From: JAKAXG01 sp035702985
Lineage (GTDB): Bacteria > Actinomycetota > Acidimicrobiia > Acidimicrobiales > Palsa-688
Length of the DNA: 64,000 nucleotides
Assembly (NCBI GenBank): GCA_035702985.1
Contig: DASSZD010000015.1
Span: forward strand, 1-64,000
Direction: 5' to 3'
Position 1 is the stretch's first letter. Every line of letters starts with the position of its first letter. Position numbers and translations under genes: made by a program. Below the pieces are notes generated by a model. That model saw only the letters and a list, made by a program, of their open reading frames with translations, made no database searches and had not been told where the DNA came from. Shown in pieces: positions 27,624 through 35,171 of this stretch.

Positions 27624-28114
27624 TTGCCAGTCCTTTGCCTCGAAGCATCGGCGTGATGACCAACAGGCCCGGCTCGACGGCTGTGACAGTAGCGCTGGTC
27701 GCCTGCCCCCCGATGACAGGCACGGACCGATAGCCGGGGAACCGGATAGCCGGGGAGCCGGGGAGCGGTGGGCCGGGGGGCCGGGGGGCCGGGGAGCCGG
27801 GGAGCCGGGGTGATGCCCATCGCCGCCGGGACGGCCCGCCCGTCGTCTCCCGGGGAAGGCGATGTGGCCTGCGGGCCGGTCGTATGACGTGGCGACCGGT
27901 CGCCCCTCCGCTGACATTCGGCCCCGGGGCCCATCATCCGACCGAGCCGGCCGGTCCGGGCCGCCAACAGTTCGGACCCGGGGCTATCCCCGGCGTCGAT
28001 GACGACCAGGTGCGGCTCGAGGGGGTGAGTTGTTGCCCCTACAGGGACACAGGACACCCCTCGACCCCTCGGCCCGAGGGAGGGGCGGCTCCCCGCCCCC
28101 TTCGGTGGCTCGGG
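27624..28114. other. Intergenic region with GC-rich low-complexity tract
   Basis: About 490 bases without a convincing gene on either strand. Bases 27735-27813 are a degenerate tandem array of GCCGGGGA/GCCGGGGG words (period about 8-10). The array has no unique spacers, so it is not a CRISPR array. The right end holds two hairpins, listed separately. The rest shows no recognisable feature. Confidence 0.6.
28065..28099 (-). terminator. Two adjacent hairpins downstream of the methyltransferase gene
   Basis: CCCTCG/CGAGGG with a 3-base loop lies within 28065-28080. GGGGCGG (28082-28088) pairs with CCGCCCC (28093-28099) over a 4-base loop. They start 16 bases past the stop of the leftward methyltransferase gene and probably end its transcript. 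Confidence 0.45.
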
Positions 28115-28927
28115 TCAGGGCTTGGAGGCGTGGGTGAGCGACGCCCCAGACCATCCGTGGGCGGCCCGGGGGAAGGCGATGTGCTCGGTCTCGATTCCGA
28201 CGAAGCCCGCTGAGGCCAGGATCCGGTCCAGGCTCACCTGCTCGGTCTGGTCACCCGAGGACCCGTCGTGGCTGTGGTCGGAGCGGGCGAAGTCGGCGAT
28301 CACCACCCGGCCGCCAGGTCTGAGGACCCGACCGATCTCGGCCAACCCCTTGGCCTTCAGGTCGTCGGGCAGGTGGTGCATCATCAGGGTGCTGGTGACG
28401 GCGTCGACGGTCGCGTCGTCGAACGGCAGGGCCTCGATCACCCCTTGGCGAAAGTCGATCTCCAGTCCGGCCCGGCGAGCCTTGGCCCGGGCCCGGGCAA
28501 TCTGGCGGGGGGCCGGATCGATGCCCGACACCCGAGCGTGGGGCCCGCCGAGGCGGGCAGCCAGTATGGCAAGGGTACCGGTGCCGCAGCCGACATCCAG
28601 CAGCCGGCGCCCGGCACCGATTCCGGCCGTGTCCACGACCCTGCGGCGGAGCTGGCCGATCCGGCCGCGCATGGCGAAGGTGTCGAACAGCCACACCTCG
28701 GCGTCGTAGCGCCATCCCCGGTCGAGGAGTGCCCCGCTGGTCCCATGGTCGTGGCCGCCGCCGTCCCGGCCGTGGCCGCCGCGGTCCCGGCCGTGGCCGC
28801 CGCGGTCCCGGCCGTGGCCGCCGCCATCCCGGCCGTGGCCGCCACCCCCAGCCCCCTCTTGGCCGCCCCCATCCCGCTCGCGGCCGCCGCCATGCCGGCC
28901 GTGACGGCCGCCGATCAATGACGTCAT
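28115..28927 (-). CDS. UbiE-like SAM methyltransferase with His/Gly/Arg/Asp repeat extension
   Basis: A 270-residue protein. Residues about 1-60 are low complexity, dominated by GHGRDGG/GHGRDRG repeats and several histidines. The methyltransferase domain follows: LLDVGCGTGTLAI (motif I), GIDPAPRQIA (motif II) and LPFDDATVDAVTSTLMMHHLP (motif IV). The substrate is unknown. The N-terminus is encoded by a 21-base tandem repeat and may bind metal or be a neutral expansion. It is divergent from the tetR gene across a region with two matching palindromes, so TetR control is likely. Confidence 0.82.
   Translation of the reverse strand: MTSLIGGRHGRHGGGRERDGGGQEGAGGGGHGRDGGGHGRDRGGHGRDRGGHGRDGGGHDHGTSGALLDRGWRYDAEVWLFDTFAMRGRIGQLRRRVVDTAGIGAGRRLLDVGCGTGTLAILAARLGGPHARVSGIDPAPRQIARARAKARRAGLEIDFRQGVIEALPFDDATVDAVTSTLMMHHLPDDLKAKGLAEIGRVLRPGGRVVIADFARSDHSHDGSSGDQTEQVSLDRILASAGFVGIETEHIAFPRAAHGWSGASLTHASKP
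28757..28842 (-). repeat. 21-bp tandem repeat within the methyltransferase gene
   Basis: About four near-identical 21-base units encode the seven-residue RD(R/G)GGHG unit in frame on the minus strand. This is the second 21-base coding minisatellite in the window, after 23211-23312, but its sequence is unrelated. Confidence 0.8.
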
Positions 28928-28949
28928 CTTGTCCCTCCTCCGTCCCGGA

Positions 28950-28993
28950 TTTACACTGCTGTCAACCCTAAAGGTGGTTTACAGTCATGTCAA
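28950..28993. promoter_or_regulatory. Two TetR-type operators between methyltransferase and tetR
   Basis: TTTACA-N4-TGTCAA occurs at 28950-28965 and again at 28978-28993. Each is a palindrome with one mismatch (TTKACA/TGTMAA), with starts 28 bases apart. The second contains the tetR ATG (28987). On the minus strand TTGACA (within site 2), 17 bases, then TAGGGT makes a leftward promoter for the methyltransferase; a bound repressor would cover it. Confidence 0.6.
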
Positions 28994-29655
28994 CCCAGGA
29001 TGGAGAGAAGACGACCGAGTCCCGCCAGGCGATAGCGGCCCGCAACGTCGAGGCCATCCTCGACGCCGCCGAGGCGCTCATCGTGGCCGGGGCGCCGCTC
29101 AACTTCTCCGTGCTGGCGGCCAGGGCGGGCGTCTCCAGGCCAACCGTCTACTCCCACTTCCCGGGCCGGGCCGATCTGCTCGGCGCCGTGATGGAACGCT
29201 CCGTGCGCCTGGCGGTGGCGGCCATCGAGTCAGCCGGCCCAGGGGAAGGGCCGCCGTCGGAGGCGCTGGAACGGGTGATTCGTTGCGCCTGGGGTCAGCT
29301 GGCCCGCCACCACGACATCGCCGGGGCACTCGGCGCCGAGATGCCGAGCGGGGCTGTGCATGCCGGCCACCATGACGCCCTTTCCCTCTTCGAGCCGATC
29401 GTGGCCCGGGGTCGTGCCGACGGCTCGTTCCGTCAGGATCTGCCGGTTGCCTGGCTGGTGCATGCCTGCGTGGGGCTGATGCACGCGGCGGCCGCCGCCG
29501 TACACAGCGGCCAGATGCAGGCCCAGGAGGCTCGTGAGGCTCTGACGGCCAGCGTGATCGAGCTGTGCGTCGGTCCCGGACCCCCCGACCGTGCTGTCCG
29601 TCGGGCCCCCACGCCCGCTCGGCGGGCGTCCCGGCGCAGGGGTCAGGGCGCATGA
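28987..29655 (+). CDS. TetR-family transcriptional regulator
   Basis: A 222-residue repressor-type protein. The N-terminal helix-turn-helix is NFSVLAARAGVSRPTVYSHFPGRADLLGAVME (about residues 38-70), typical of TetR. The C-terminal ligand domain is Ala-rich and ends in a basic tail. It is divergent from the methyltransferase at 28115, with two candidate operators in the 59-base gap, so autoregulation and control of the methyltransferase are likely. The inducer is unknown. No Shine-Dalgarno sequence is evident, and the start codon lies within the second operator. Confidence 0.88.
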   Translation: MSTQDGEKTTESRQAIAARNVEAILDAAEALIVAGAPLNFSVLAARAGVSRPTVYSHFPGRADLLGAVMERSVRLAVAAIESAGPGEGPPSEALERVIRCAWGQLARHHDIAGALGAEMPSGAVHAGHHDALSLFEPIVARGRADGSFRQDLPVAWLVHACVGLMHAAAAAVHSGQMQAQEAREALTASVIELCVGPGPPDRAVRRAPTPARRASRRRGQGA

Positions 29656-29750
29656 CCTGCCCCTGACTGTCCGACCGTATCGGGCCCTCCGGCGATGGTC
29701 CGCCACGATGGCGTCGATTCGGCCGGCGGCGGCGCCTGATCGCGAGGACC

Positions 29751-30215
29751 TCAGCGCCGCGGTTCGAGGATGACGACGGCGGTCTCCGTCCCGCGGCGCG
29801 CTGCGTACGAGTCGAGGTCCTTGTCGATCTCCCGCCACCGGGACCACAGCCGCTCCCGCTCCTCGCCGAGGGCGGCGCGGCCATTGACCACGACTGTCCC
29901 GTCGACGAGATCCACCCGAGCTTCGGGGTGGGCCTGCAGGTTCAGCCACCATGCCGGTTCGCCCTCACCCCAGCCGTTCATCGCCATGGTGACCAGGTGG
30001 GCCCCATCCTCGAAGTAGCCGACCATGACACTGCGTTCCAAGCCGGTCCGCCGACCGACCGTGGTGAGACGCAGGGCGCCCCAGCCCTTGCGTCGCGGCC
30101 GCCACAGACCCAGGCGGCCACGGGTGAGAAGGTACATGCGGCGATGGGCGAACCAGAAGCGCCGCACGAACCAGCGAGGAGGAAGACGTGGCTTGGCCTT
30201 CGGCCGGGACAGCAT
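29751..30215 (-). CDS. Deazaflavin (F420)-dependent nitroreductase-family protein
   Basis: A 154-residue protein of the Ddn-like split-barrel family. RLTTVGRRTGLERSVMVGYF is the conserved glycine/arginine-rich F420-binding strand, followed by GEGEPAWWLNLQAHPEARVDL, the family's W-X-X-N-L-X-A-X-P motif. Such proteins use reduced F420 on quinones or nitro compounds in Actinobacteria. The ATG at 30215 overlaps the stop of the upstream gene (TGATG), so the two are translationally coupled. Confidence 0.82.
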   Translation of the reverse strand: MLSRPKAKPRLPPRWFVRRFWFAHRRMYLLTRGRLGLWRPRRKGWGALRLTTVGRRTGLERSVMVGYFEDGAHLVTMAMNGWGEGEPAWWLNLQAHPEARVDLVDGTVVVNGRAALGEERERLWSRWREIDKDLDSYAARRGTETAVVILEPRR

Positions 30216-30415
30216 CACCTCGCGCCGCCCCCGGCACGCCGCTTCAGAAGCACGATGGGATGGACCATCCGCCATCCCACGCCCCACGACGACACCATCG
30301 CCACCGCCTCCCACCCGTCGCGGCCGAGCCGGTTGAGGCTCCCGACGTCCCTGCTCGGCCTCGCCATGTCGAAGGTCATGTACTCGAATGCCGGCCGCTC
30401 CTCTTCGTCGGTCAC
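30215..30415 (-). CDS. Small DUF4177-like protein
   Basis: A 66-residue protein. FEYMTFDMARPSRDVGSLNRLGRDGWEAVAM, the following aromatic stretch and the ending VLLKRR match the DUF4177 pattern (Y-X-X, L-N-X-L-G-X-X-G-W-E, L-K-R). Its function is unknown. The GTG at 30415 is chosen because AGGAGG lies seven bases upstream; an ATG ten codons earlier lacks such a site. It precedes and overlaps the F420-type gene, implying co-expression. The 289 bases up to the next gene hold no feature I can identify. Confidence 0.6.
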   Translation of the reverse strand: MTDEEERPAFEYMTFDMARPSRDVGSLNRLGRDGWEAVAMVSSWGVGWRMVHPIVLLKRRAGGGAR

Positions 30416-30704
30416 GATCTGCCTCCTGCGCTCTGGGATCACCATTCCGCCCTGCCCGACGCTGCGGCAGGGCTGAAGGTCCCGGGCCGGCGCTGCGCCG
30501 CGTGAGAGATGCGATGCGCCGCTACCGGCTGGAATCGGAGCCCGGCGTCCGGCGAGCAGACGCACCGGCGGGCTCCTCGGTCGACGCCGTCTCCTCTCCC
30601 GGGCGCCGTGTCGTCGGACGGCCCTGGACCGGGCGATCGTCGGGCCGACGGATCCGCCGGGAGGGCTCTCTGTCCACCGCGTGTCCCGGACGGGATGACC
30701 GCTG

Positions 30705-31517
30705 ATGGCACCATGTGCGGTGATGCCAGTGCCACCTCCGGTCCGTCGCAAGGAATCCTTCGATGCCGTGGCTGCGGACTACGACCGCTATCGGTCCCGT
30801 TACCCCGACGCGGTCATAGACGACGTGGTGAGCCTGTCACGGCTGCAGCCGGGGAGTCGGGTACTGGAGATCGGCTGCGGTACGGGACAGCTGAGCGTTC
30901 CCCTGGCTCGACAGGGGATGCGGTTGGTGGCCGTTGAGCTGGGCCCGAACCTGGCCGCCATCGCAAGACGGAACCTGACCGGGTTCCCGGGAGCGCGGGT
31001 CGAAGTAAGCGGGTTCGAGGAGTGGCCGCTTCCCGCAGGGTCGTTCGACGCCGTGGTGTCCGCCAGCGCCTTCCACTGGATCGACCCCGAGATTCGCTGG
31101 TCCAAAGCGGCTCGCGCTCTCGAGCCGGGTGGAGTCCTGACCATCGTCCACGTCCACCACGTCAAAGGAGGTACGCCGGGCTTCTTCTCTGAAACTCGGC
31201 CCTTCTACCGACGGTGGGGACTCAGCGACGACCCGTTCTTCGAGCCGACCTCCCCTGAAGATGCGCCGGAGATGTATCCGGAAATTCGCCATCGTGCCGA
31301 GTTCGGGGAGGTCGAACGCCACCGATTCGAGATCCCGAGGTGGCACACGACCGAATCCTACGTCGGGTGGCTCAAGACCGACTCGCTCATCTCGGGGCTG
31401 GATCCGCGGTCCAGGCAGGGTTTCCTGGATGACATCCACAAGCTCGTCGACACGAAGTACGGCGGACGGGTTTGCCGTAACTTCGTCTACGAGGTTATCG
31501 CCGCTACACGCTCATGA
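30705..31517 (+). CDS. Class I SAM-dependent methyltransferase
   Basis: A 270-residue protein. FDAVAADYDRYRSRYPDAVIDD is the common methyltransferase lead-in, followed by VLEIGCGTGQLSVPLA (motif I), LVAVELGPNLAAIARRNL (motif II) and FDAVVSASAFHWIDPE (motif IV). The C-terminal half (HTTESYVGWLKTDS) matches an uncharacterised actinobacterial subgroup. The substrate is unknown. ATG at 30705 or 30723 may start it. The next gene follows 15 bases later on the same strand. Confidence 0.8.
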   Translation: MAPCAVMPVPPPVRRKESFDAVAADYDRYRSRYPDAVIDDVVSLSRLQPGSRVLEIGCGTGQLSVPLARQGMRLVAVELGPNLAAIARRNLTGFPGARVEVSGFEEWPLPAGSFDAVVSASAFHWIDPEIRWSKAARALEPGGVLTIVHVHHVKGGTPGFFSETRPFYRRWGLSDDPFFEPTSPEDAPEMYPEIRHRAEFGEVERHRFEIPRWHTTESYVGWLKTDSLISGLDPRSRQGFLDDIHKLVDTKYGGRVCRNFVYEVIAATRS

Positions 31518-31532
31518 GCCGGGAGGTGCATC

Positions 31533-32108
31533 GTGGTTGACAGGGATCTGGAGGACTTGGCGCGGGACTTGGACAGGCGGTGCCGCTTGCGTGGCCAGTT
31601 CGTCCTGCGATCCGGTCAGGTCTCGGATGAGTACTTCGACAAGTACCTCTTCGAGTCCGACCCCCTGCTTCTGCGCCGGGTCGTCGATCTGATGGTCGAT
31701 CGGATCCCGCCCGGGACGGAGATGCTCGGCGGCCTCGAGTTGGGGGGGATCCCTCTGGCCACCATGCTCAGCAGCCGTACGGGGTTGCCCGCCCTCTTCG
31801 TCCGTAAGCACGCCAAGCCGTACGGCACCCGCCGGCTGGCAGAAGGGGGCGATCCGGATGAGCGGAGTGTGCTTCTCGTAGAGGATGTGATCACGACCGG
31901 CGGAGCCGTCCGCGCCGCCGCTGACGCCCTGCGCTCGATGGGGGCCAGTGTCACCCATGTCGTCTGTGCCATCGATAGGGGCGCTCCGGGCAGCAACCCT
32001 CTCGGCGACGCGGGGATCACCGTCGCTTCGGTAGTGACGAAGGAGCTGCTCGATTCCGTCTCGACACAACTCCCGGCGGCAGAAGGTGGGTGGATGCCGA
32101 GCCGTTAG
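31533..32108 (+). CDS. Orotate phosphoribosyltransferase-like protein
   Basis: A 191-residue type I phosphoribosyltransferase. GQFVLRSGQVSDEYFDKYLFESDP is the PyrE N-terminal hood, and VLLVEDVITTGGAV is the PRPP-binding loop with the conserved acidic pair. RKHAKPYGT corresponds to the flexible-loop region. Although close to PyrE, no other pyrimidine gene is nearby, so it may be a stand-alone PyrE or a paralogue. The GTG at 31533 follows GGGAGG at normal spacing. It sits 15 bases after a methyltransferase gene. Confidence 0.78.
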   Translation: MVDRDLEDLARDLDRRCRLRGQFVLRSGQVSDEYFDKYLFESDPLLLRRVVDLMVDRIPPGTEMLGGLELGGIPLATMLSSRTGLPALFVRKHAKPYGTRRLAEGGDPDERSVLLVEDVITTGGAVRAAADALRSMGASVTHVVCAIDRGAPGSNPLGDAGITVASVVTKELLDSVSTQLPAAEGGWMPSR

Positions 32109-32174
32109 CCGGTCGGTACGTGAAAGCCGTCAAGAGGTCCTTCCGCTCTGGTCGCAGCGACCGCCACGCGGTAT

Positions 32175-33227
32175 GTGGGACTCGAGGTGATCACGATGAT
32201 CGGGTCATTGGTTCTTCTGCTCATTGTCGTAGCCGTGGTCGCTGGGATCGCCGCCTGGATGCGGCAGCATCGTCCGGAAGTGCCAGCCCCGGCTGCCGCC
32301 GAGGTTGTCCAACCGCGTCGTATCTCGCTGCTGACGGAGGCCATCGGCTACATCGGCACGATACTGGTGCTGGCCGGTGCCTTTGCGTTCGCGCGGCAGC
32401 ACTGGACCCAGATCACCGAAGGGGGACGGTTGGCGATCCTGGCGGGCGCCAGCGCAGTCTTCCTCGGCATCGGGGCGCTGGTGCTGTCATCGACCGAGCC
32501 GGCACTGCGACGGTTGGCTGCGGTGACCTGGGCCGTCTCGGTAGCGGCGTTTGCTGGTTCGGCCGGGATGGTCAACATGCTGCTGGATACGAGCGGGAAG
32601 ACCGTCTTCCTGACTATTGCGACATCGACCGCGGCGTACGCCGTCATCCTGTGGGTGCTGCACCGTCACGGCGTCCAGCAGGCGGTTGCTTTCGGCGCCT
32701 CGTGCGTTGGCCTGGCGTCGATCGTCAACTACCTGATAACCGACGCTAGAGGCTGGATGATCGCCGTGCCGCTGTGGGCCATGGGAATCGCCTGGGCCGC
32801 CGCCGGCTGGTGGCGTCGGGTGGTCCCGTGGTTCGTAGCGTTCCCGCTCGGACTTCTCGTGGCGCTCATCACGCCGGCGACGATCGATCAGCCGAGCGGA
32901 CTTCGATTCGGGTTGGGGATCGCCACCGCCACGACGGTCATGACCTTGGCCGTCGTCGCCAGGTTCACCCCCGCGCTGGCCATGGGCGCGGTGGCCGAGC
33001 TCGGCTACATCATCGGCGCCGTCACCTTCTACTTCGGCGACACCTTGGGCGTGCCGGCGTCGCTGGCGATCGCTGGGCTTCTCATCCTCACGATGGCCGC
33101 CGTGGCGACGCGCTGGCACTGGTTCGGGGGTTCTCAGCAGCCGCCGCCGTCGTCGCCACCCGAGGATGGCGGCCCCTCGGAGCAGTCCCGCACCCCTTCA
33201 GGGCCCCGGACCGGTGCCCCTCTCTAG
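32175..33227 (+). CDS. Polytopic membrane protein, DUF2157-like
   Basis: A 350-residue protein with about nine hydrophobic segments. After one N-terminal helix and a short linker, LLTEAIGYIGTILVLAGAFAFARQHWTQITEGGRLAIL resembles DUF2157-type proteins of unknown function. The C-terminal 35 residues are Pro/Ser-rich and probably cytosolic. ATG codons at 32175 and 32196 are both possible. There is no clear operon partner. Identification is weak. Confidence 0.55.
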   Translation: MGLEVITMIGSLVLLLIVVAVVAGIAAWMRQHRPEVPAPAAAEVVQPRRISLLTEAIGYIGTILVLAGAFAFARQHWTQITEGGRLAILAGASAVFLGIGALVLSSTEPALRRLAAVTWAVSVAAFAGSAGMVNMLLDTSGKTVFLTIATSTAAYAVILWVLHRHGVQQAVAFGASCVGLASIVNYLITDARGWMIAVPLWAMGIAWAAAGWWRRVVPWFVAFPLGLLVALITPATIDQPSGLRFGLGIATATTVMTLAVVARFTPALAMGAVAELGYIIGAVTFYFGDTLGVPASLAIAGLLILTMAAVATRWHWFGGSQQPPPSSPPEDGGPSEQSRTPSGPRTGAPL

Positions 33228-33398
33228 ATGCGGGTACATGGGCCGCCGCCGGCGACAGTCGATCGCGAAGCGGGACCGTAAGGCGGTGCTCTTGTCGACT
33301 CGTGGGGCTGTCACCGATCTGGAGAGGCCTGGATTGTCAAACCCTGGCCAACGCCCGCTGCCGACTCTCCTGTGACCGGCAACAGCCCGGTCGTCGCT

Positions 33399-33824
33399 CT
33401 AATGGGCCGGAGCCCGTAACTCGGGCGGGATCTCGATGCCGTGCTCCTCTGCGTACTTCATCACGTTCGGCATCATGACCGCGGCTTGCTGTCTCGCCTC
33501 TTCGGCGGGAGTGAACGCAACATACTCGGATCCTGCGAACGCGATCGGGATGTGCCCGGGATCGATGGTGAACGCGTCACCAGCCTCGAATATCTCCTCG
33601 ACCCCGTCGGCTCTGCGTACCCCGAACTTCCCTTTGAGCACATAGCCGACGTGGTGAGCCTGACACTGGTCGTTCGGCGCGCCCTTGAAGAACGGCGCAT
33701 AATCGAAATCGGTCAGGCAGCTTTCGATACTGACGCTCCAGTCACCGACCTCCTGCTCGTACTCATCCACGTAGCCTGCGAAGACCACATGAGACGAAGC
33801 ACTGTCCTTCGATACTTTCGGCAT
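33399..33824 (-). CDS. Cupin-fold protein
   Basis: A 141-residue small beta-barrel protein. CQAHHVGYVLKGKFGVRRADG followed by EIFEAGDAFTIDPGHIPIAF is the cupin two-motif pattern (H-H...G-X-G, then D-X-F-X-I-X-P-G-H), so a metal site is plausible. The ATG at 33824 has AAGGGAG upstream. The ligand or reaction is unknown; no enzyme partner adjoins it. Confidence 0.7.
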   Translation of the reverse strand: MPKVSKDSASSHVVFAGYVDEYEQEVGDWSVSIESCLTDFDYAPFFKGAPNDQCQAHHVGYVLKGKFGVRRADGVEEIFEAGDAFTIDPGHIPIAFAGSEYVAFTPAEEARQQAAVMMPNVMKYAEEHGIEIPPELRAPAH

Positions 33825-34275
33825 TGTGTCTCCCTTGCCAATCCTGGGCTTTGCGCTTCCTCGGGACGTGGGTGGGCCACACTTCCCAAGATGAGACGCC
33901 CGTGGATCAAGCCTCCAGGGGCAAAGGTCATCCGGGGGGAGTGACAGACCTGAACCCACGGGTCAGGTTCTCGGGCTCTCCCTTGAGGCCGTAGGCACGG
34001 AGCGGGGCGCGCCGAGTCGCCGGGGATCTGGTACCAGCGTCCACCGTGGCGGCTTCCACGCCGGCTGTCCGTGTAGGCCACCACGGGACAGAGCAAGCGC
34101 CCGATGATCCGGACTCCCTAGCGCAGAATGGCGGCTCTTGAGCGTTGGCCCGCTACACCGGCGCCACGACCATCAAACGGGCCACGATCCACGCCGTGCC
34201 CAGTACTTCGTCGCATCCTGGCCCGATCCCTGGCAATCATCCGCACCGGCCGCAGTGGCTCATTACGGCAGGGCA
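33825..34275. other. Non-coding stretch upstream of the toxin-antitoxin pair
   Basis: About 450 bases without a supported gene. A hairpin (ACCTGA at 33948-33953, TCAGGT at 33963-33968) is visible. One frame near 34150-34280 has a faint resemblance to transposase C-termini, too weak to call. Confidence 0.5.
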
Positions 34276-34294
34276 TGGTGTCAGAATGATACCA
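34276..34294. promoter_or_regulatory. Palindromic operator before the antitoxin gene
   Basis: TGGTGTCA-GAA-TGATACCA is a near-perfect palindrome (one mismatch) ending at the antitoxin ATG. Antitoxins of this kind usually repress their own promoter at such sites. Confidence 0.55.
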
Positions 34295-34506
34295 TGATGG
34301 TCGTGCCGATGACGCTACGACTGACCCAAGAGGAGCAGGCCGCCCTCCAGCGACGAGCTGACGCGGAGGGCATATCGATGCAGGAGGCGGCCCGGCGGGC
34401 GGTCCGGGAGTATGTCTCGCGGTCCGAGCATCGCGACCGCGTCGCTCGGGCGGCCGAGCGGGTCATCGAGGTCCACGCCGACGCCCTGGACCGCCTTGGC
34501 CGCTGA
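34294..34506 (+). CDS. Ribbon-helix-helix antitoxin
   Basis: A 70-residue protein. The start MMVVPMTLRLTQEEQAALQRR gives the DNA-binding beta strand and first helix of a ribbon-helix-helix fold, then GISMQEAARRAVREYV gives the second helix. The C-terminal charged part would bind and block the toxin. It overlaps the downstream Doc-type toxin gene by 11 bases, the usual arrangement, with a palindrome at its start. Confidence 0.8.
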   Translation: MMVVPMTLRLTQEEQAALQRRADAEGISMQEAARRAVREYVSRSEHRDRVARAAERVIEVHADALDRLGR

Positions 34507-34888
34507 GCCGGCAGACTTCGAATATCTCGACGTCGAGGACCTTCTCACCCTGGCCTCCCGGATTCTCGGCGATCCTCCGCCGGTAGGGGACCTGGGTCTG
34601 CTCGTGTCAGCCTCGGCGCGCCCTGCCGCCAGCGCGTTCGGCGAAGACGCCTACCCCGACCTCTGGACCAAGGCGGCGGCACTGCTTCAGTCGCTCGTCA
34701 AGAACCATGCCCTCGTCGACGGCAACAAACGGCTCGGGTGGCTCGCCACCGCTGTGTTCCTGCAGATCAACGGAGCGGACCCGACGCGGGCATCCAACGA
34801 TGACGTGTATGACTTCGTGATGGCCGTGGCCGGCGGCCAGCAATCCGTGGGCGAGATCGCCGAGGGGCTGCGCCGCATCATCGAGTAG
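34496..34888 (+). CDS. doc: Doc/Fic-family toxin
   Basis: A 130-residue protein of the Doc branch of the Fic fold. The active-site motif is H71-A-L-V-D-G-N-K-R-L-G-W, matching H-X-F-X-D-G-N-K-R. Doc toxins phosphorylate EF-Tu and stop translation until neutralised. The N-terminal EYLDVEDLLTLA and the SARPAASAFGEDAYP region (Doc-type substrate loop) fit the family. The TTG at 34496 overlaps the antitoxin gene; all motif residues are intact, so it looks functional. Confidence 0.85.
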   Translation: MAAEPADFEYLDVEDLLTLASRILGDPPPVGDLGLLVSASARPAASAFGEDAYPDLWTKAAALLQSLVKNHALVDGNKRLGWLATAVFLQINGADPTRASNDDVYDFVMAVAGGQQSVGEIAEGLRRIIE

Positions 34889-34937
34889 CTGGGTGGGATG
34901 CCCCGCCCGGCAGCCGGCTTGCAGCGGCGCATCTGGT

Positions 34938-34976
34938 AGCGGAGCGGAGGACCTGTGGCCGAGCGGAGCGGAGGAC
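34938..34976 (+). repeat. Short direct repeat after doc
   Basis: AGCGGAGCGGAGGAC occurs at 34938-34952 and 34962-34976 (24-base period). There is no evident function. Confidence 0.6.
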
Positions 34977-35061
34977 TCCGGACTGGGAGGATGACGCCGG
35001 ATCTTCGGTGGATCGGCCAGCGTACGGACGGCCCGTAGGCTCTGAACTGCGCCTTTGCGAG

Positions 35062-35133
35062 TGCGCCCCCTGGGATTCGAACCCAGAACCTGCGGATTAA
35101 GAGTCCGTTGCTCTGCCGTTGAGCTAGAGGCGC
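35062..35133 (-). tRNA. tRNA-Lys (CTT)
   Basis: Reads as a full cloverleaf on the minus strand. The acceptor stem is GCGCCTC/GGGGCGC, the anticodon loop CTCTTAA gives anticodon CTT, and the T-arm is CTGGG-TTCGAAT-CCCAG. Discriminator A; CCA is not encoded. Confidence 0.95.
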
Positions 35134-35171
35134 CTGCTGCTCCGACAGCCGGGGCCGCCGGAGCGGACATA

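Noticed and set aside
27735..27813. Short repeated words that might be taken for a CRISPR array
   Set aside because: Units are 8-10 bases, contiguous and degenerate, with no spacers and no cas genes nearby.
34150..34285. Frame reading RRILARSLAIIRTGR, faintly like a transposase end
   Set aside because: Too short and too weak; no other part of an insertion element or inverted repeats could be found.
35062..35133. tRNA-Lys as an integration site for a mobile island carrying the Doc module
   Set aside because: No integrase gene and no duplicated tRNA 3' end were seen in the window, so an island cannot be claimed.
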